Positions 14,298 through 17,087 of a stretch of 17,087 bases of DNA are shown piece by piece. The DNA is from DAOUMU01 sp034409055 (GTDB lineage: Bacteria; Chloroflexota; Anaerolineae; 4572-78; J111), in the NCBI GenBank assembly GCA_034409055.1, contig DAOUMU010000089.1, positions 1 through 17,087 of the forward strand. Reading direction: 5' to 3'. The notes beneath the pieces were generated by a model, which made no database searches, was not told the origin of the DNA, and worked only from the letters and a program-made list of their open reading frames with translations. The position numbers were made by a program, and so were the translations under genes. Numbering within the stretch: position 1 is the stretch's first letter; every line of letters begins with the position of its first letter.

Positions 14298-16804
14298 TGA
14301 GGAGTTTGAACGTGTTGGCCGGGAAAAGTACGAGCAACTATATGAGTAGATTTTTTAACAGCTTGACTTTCAAAATAGGGGCCATTGTTGTTCTGGTCGA
14401 GATTATCACCCTGGCGGTCATCGGTTGGTATTACATCAATCGTTTTTCCGGCGAGATTGACCAAAGGATCGAGACTCAAATCCAAATTCCCGGGGCACTG
14501 ATGACCCGGGGGCTGTTAAATTATGAGTCTGTTGGTGATAGAGAAGTCATGGAACAGTTGGTCGGGAAGATGTTTTTGGATGGTTTAGTAATAGGCCCTA
14601 ACGACAGGGTTTTTTATTCGCTGAATCCTGATGACCTGGGGAAAAAAATCACCGAGCTGCCCGAGCGAAATCTAACCAGCCTCCTTGACCCGGCCATAAC
14701 TGGTAACGTCATCACCAGGACACAGGCCGGACAGAATGATTATCTCATCAGTGTTACGCCTCTACGCCTGGTCGATGGAAAGCTGTTCGGGTTCTTATAT
14801 ATTCGGGTTGGAACCACGTGCTTAGAAAATCAAAAAAATGCGATTTTCGTTACATTTATATTGGGCTTCCTTTTGTGTGTTGTCTTGAGTTCAGTGGTCA
14901 TTATCTATTCATTCAATTCAATTATTTCGACCAGAATTGGTAACCTGCTGGCCGTTTTAAGACGGGTTGAAGCCGGTGATCTGACGACCAGAGTGGATGA
15001 CCCTATCTCACAGGATGAAATAGGTGTGTTGCAAAGAGGGGTTAATTCGATGGTGGCTCAACTGCACCATACGATTAGGGTTCTTGAACAACGGGTGGCT
15101 GACCTCAAGCGAGCGGAGGCAACCTTGCGCGAGAGCGAGGAACGCTACCGGCAAGCTTTGGAAAATTCACCCAACCCGAATTTTTCTGTTAATGAGGATG
15201 GAATAATCCAGACATGGGATCAGGCCTGCGAGACGCACTTTCAATATGGACCGGATATCATCGGACAGTCGTATCAAAAACTTTTGTCAAACCCGGCAGA
15301 CCGGCCTGCCATAGACGCAATGTTGGCCCAGGTTTTTCAGGGACATTCGCTGAGTAATGTGGATATTGCCTACCGGTGCAAAGATGGCACAATCCGGTTT
15401 ATGGTTTCTCGGTTATATGCTTTGTTTGATTTTACCGGCAGAGTACAGGGATGTGTCTTTGCCAATACAGACATCACCGACCGTAAGCGGATGGAAGAAG
15501 CGTTACAAAGAAAAACCCACCAGCAAGAACAGTTTATCAAGGCCGCCCGCCATCTGACTGCCAGCCTTGAGGTCAAGGAAGTTCTGACCCGGATTAGCCA
15601 GGGAGCCAAAGAAATTCTGGAAGCCTACGGTTGTGTTGTCTATCTGCTCGAAGCAGATGAAAAGACGTTGACCCCGGTCATTGCCATCGAGCCGCCTTAC
15701 GAACAAGAAATCCTCTCCGCTCCGATCAATGTCGAGTCGAGCTTCACCGGCCAGGCGGTCAAAGCCAAGCATGGCCTGATTTTTAACGATGCTGGGACCA
15801 GCCCCTTCGGCCAACAAATCCCGGGCACGCCTGTACGGGAGGAAGAGCATATCATTGTTGACCCCTTTGTCGTTGACGATAAAGTTCTTGGGGCCATGTG
15901 CATCAACCGGATGCGAAACCGTTTTTCCAAGGAAGATTTGGCTGTGGCTGAAACCTTTACCACGTATGCCGCTACCGCCCTGAAGAACGCCCAGGCGCAC
16001 GATAAATTGCAGCGGGAGGTGGAGGAACGCAAACGGGCAGAGGAGGCCCTACGGAAAAGTGAAGAGGAAATCCGCAGACTGAATAAAGAGCTTGAACAGC
16101 GCGTGATTGAACGGACTGCTCAACTTAAAGCGGCTAACAAAGAGCTGGAGTCTTTTGCCTATTCCGTTTCCCACGACCTGAGGGCTCCCTTGCGAAGCAT
16201 TGACGGTTTTAGCCGGGCCCTACTGGAAGATTATGTCGAGACCCTGGATGCAGAAGGCCAGGATTATCTCCGACGGGTGCAGGCCGCCAGCAAACGCATG
16301 GGGCAACTCATTGACGATTTATTGAAGTTGTCTCGCCTGACGCGAGGCGAGATGAATCGTGAAACCATCAATCTGAGCGACTTGGCTCACGAGATTGAAG
16401 GAGAGCTGCAAAAGATGCAGTCGGAACGCCAGGTAGAGTTTATTATCACCCCTGGGCTAGTCGCGTATGGAGACGCTCGCCTGTTACGTATTGCCTTAGA
16501 GAACCTGTTGAGCAACGCCTGGAAGTTTACGGGCAAGCAGCCAAAGGCCAGGATAGAAATCGGTCAAATTGAAATTGAGGACAAATTAGCCTATTTTGTC
16601 CGTGACAATGGGGCCGGTTTTGACATGGCCTATGCCGATAAATTATTTGGTGCCTTTCAGCGCTTACATTCTTCTAAGGAGTTTGAAGGGACCGGCATTG
16701 GCCTGGCCACCGTGCAGCGTATTATTCATCGCCACGGTGGGCAAGTCTGGGCTGAGGGGGCGGTGGACCAAGGGGCAACATTCTATTTTACACTGTCACC
16801 ATAA
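14294..16804 (+). CDS. HK4: membrane histidine kinase with HAMP, PAS and GAF domains
   Basis: This kinase has 836 aa as called. Start choices: ATG 14294/14297 (GAAGGA at 14285-14290; ATGA overlap with the relic's stop), GTG 14312 with an excellent GAGGAG 7 bases upstream (830 aa), or ATG 14342. I kept the longest; 14312 is a serious alternative. Order: TM1 about 27-48, extracytoplasmic domain about 49-182 (single-Cache-like size, weak call), TM2 about 183-206, HAMP about 207-262, PAS about 280-397, GAF about 420-568, coiled coil, HisKA with His627 in SVSHDLRAPL, and the ATPase domain with LENLLSNAWKF (Asn741), DNGAGFD (771-777) and GTGIGL (799-804). The periplasmic part is unrelated to the Cache domains of HK1 and HK2, and no binding-protein gene precedes it. 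Its kinase module is closest to that of HK1 (LSRLTRGEM is shared). It probably phosphorylates the same receiver. Confidence 0.92.
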   Translation: MMRSLNVLAGKSTSNYMSRFFNSLTFKIGAIVVLVEIITLAVIGWYYINRFSGEIDQRIETQIQIPGALMTRGLLNYESVGDREVMEQLVGKMFLDGLVIGPNDRVFYSLNPDDLGKKITELPERNLTSLLDPAITGNVITRTQAGQNDYLISVTPLRLVDGKLFGFLYIRVGTTCLENQKNAIFVTFILGFLLCVVLSSVVIIYSFNSIISTRIGNLLAVLRRVEAGDLTTRVDDPISQDEIGVLQRGVNSMVAQLHHTIRVLEQRVADLKRAEATLRESEERYRQALENSPNPNFSVNEDGIIQTWDQACETHFQYGPDIIGQSYQKLLSNPADRPAIDAMLAQVFQGHSLSNVDIAYRCKDGTIRFMVSRLYALFDFTGRVQGCVFANTDITDRKRMEEALQRKTHQQEQFIKAARHLTASLEVKEVLTRISQGAKEILEAYGCVVYLLEADEKTLTPVIAIEPPYEQEILSAPINVESSFTGQAVKAKHGLIFNDAGTSPFGQQIPGTPVREEEHIIVDPFVVDDKVLGAMCINRMRNRFSKEDLAVAETFTTYAATALKNAQAHDKLQREVEERKRAEEALRKSEEEIRRLNKELEQRVIERTAQLKAANKELESFAYSVSHDLRAPLRSIDGFSRALLEDYVETLDAEGQDYLRRVQAASKRMGQLIDDLLKLSRLTRGEMNRETINLSDLAHEIEGELQKMQSERQVEFIITPGLVAYGDARLLRIALENLLSNAWKFTGKQPKARIEIGQIEIEDKLAYFVRDNGAGFDMAYADKLFGAFQRLHSSKEFEGTGIGLATVQRIIHRHGGQVWAEGAVDQGATFYFTLSP

Positions 16805-17087
16805 AAGAGAATCGAACGAACCGCTACCGAGCGAACGGGGGCACAGATGGGTAAACCATTACATCATCAAACCAGAATTTGGCTTGCCAGCGGGGCAAAA
16901 GGTAACTTCCGCTTGATGTCGCCAGCCAACTCGTGAAACGTAAAACGTGAAGCGTAATGACTTATCTACGGCTCACTTTTACGTTTTACGCTTTACGTTT
17001 TACGTGGTTGGATGCTTTATGAGGTTGCCTCACCGGAAGCTACTTTTTCATTGCTAATTCTGGTTCTATGTACATGTATTGATTGTT
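16805..17087. other. Right flank without a supported gene
   Basis: These 283 bases follow the HK4 stop. Apart from the inverted repeat at 16926-17011, I see no frame with a ribosome-binding site, no RNA gene and no mobile-element end. The frame that overlaps here from 16596 is a shadow of HK4's ATPase domain. Confidence 0.5.
16926..17011. repeat. Inverted repeat built of ACGTAAA-type heptamers
   Basis: The arm 16938-16957 is complementary to 16986-17005 at 19 of 20 positions, and CCAAC (16926-16930) with GTTGG (17007-17011) extends the pairing. Each arm is a run of ACGTAAA-like heptamers. The hairpin could act as a rho-independent-type structure after HK4, but no T-tract follows, so terminator function is doubtful. 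Confidence 0.55.

Noticed and set aside
15503..16000. 165-codon minus-strand frame
   Set aside because: Antisense to the GAF domain of HK4.
16596..16916. 106-codon plus-strand frame reaching past the HK4 stop
   Set aside because: Mostly an out-of-frame reading of the HK4 ATPase domain; the part beyond 16804 shows nothing recognisable.
738..17011. CRISPR array
   Set aside because: The repeats seen are 7-10 bp tandem units without spacers of constant length, and no cas genes are present.

Overview
The window reads as a bacterial chromosome fragment of medium GC content, most likely from the Chloroflexota (Anaerolineae-like). This is an inference. It rests on the large multi-PAS histidine kinases ending in a near-invariant kinase module, the single-domain Rcp1-like receiver, the small 'YLLRxW'-type protein, and the degenerate heptamer repeats between and inside genes. 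No rRNA, tRNA, CRISPR array, transposase or integrase was seen.

Left flank (1-2150). The end of an exported, Cys-rich beta-propeller-like protein (+) is followed after 5 bases by a 71-aa conserved small protein (+). A convergent terminator pair separates these from an alpha/beta-hydrolase of the phospholipase/carboxylesterase type (-). Beyond it lies a 104-codon remnant of a MATE-family transporter (-), with a short heptamer repeat in the gap.

Signalling island (about 2205-16804, all +). An extended -10 promoter and a 5'-leader hairpin precede eight intact, closely spaced genes and one relic. In order: SBP1 (lipoprotein, LivJ-like), HK1 (Cache-HAMP-PAS-kinase), SBP2, HK2 (Cache-HAMP-3xPAS-kinase), a cobalamin-binding corrinoid protein, a uroporphyrinogen-decarboxylase-family methyltransferase-like protein, HK3 (cytoplasmic GAF-like-2xPAS-kinase), and a single-domain response regulator. 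Then come the last codons of a deleted histidine kinase and HK4 (TM-sensor-TM-HAMP-PAS-GAF-kinase). The gaps are 16-55 bases or short overlaps, except for the 158 bases that hold the relic. The layout suggests one or two transcripts.

How the genes may work together (inference). Two duplicated lipoprotein/kinase pairs, with no permease or ATPase genes nearby, look like extracytoplasmic ligand sensors in the manner of TorT/TorS or LuxP/LuxQ. A translationally coupled corrinoid protein/UroD-family pair sits beside a soluble kinase, which suggests that methyl-group or one-carbon metabolism is either the regulated output or a sensed state. Four kinases share nearly the same catalytic module and only one receiver is encoded, with no DNA-binding output. 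This fits many inputs feeding one phospho-acceptor that acts by protein contact or passes phosphate to something encoded elsewhere.

Right flank (16805-17087). No convincing gene is present. The stretch carries an inverted repeat built from ACGTAAA-type heptamers.
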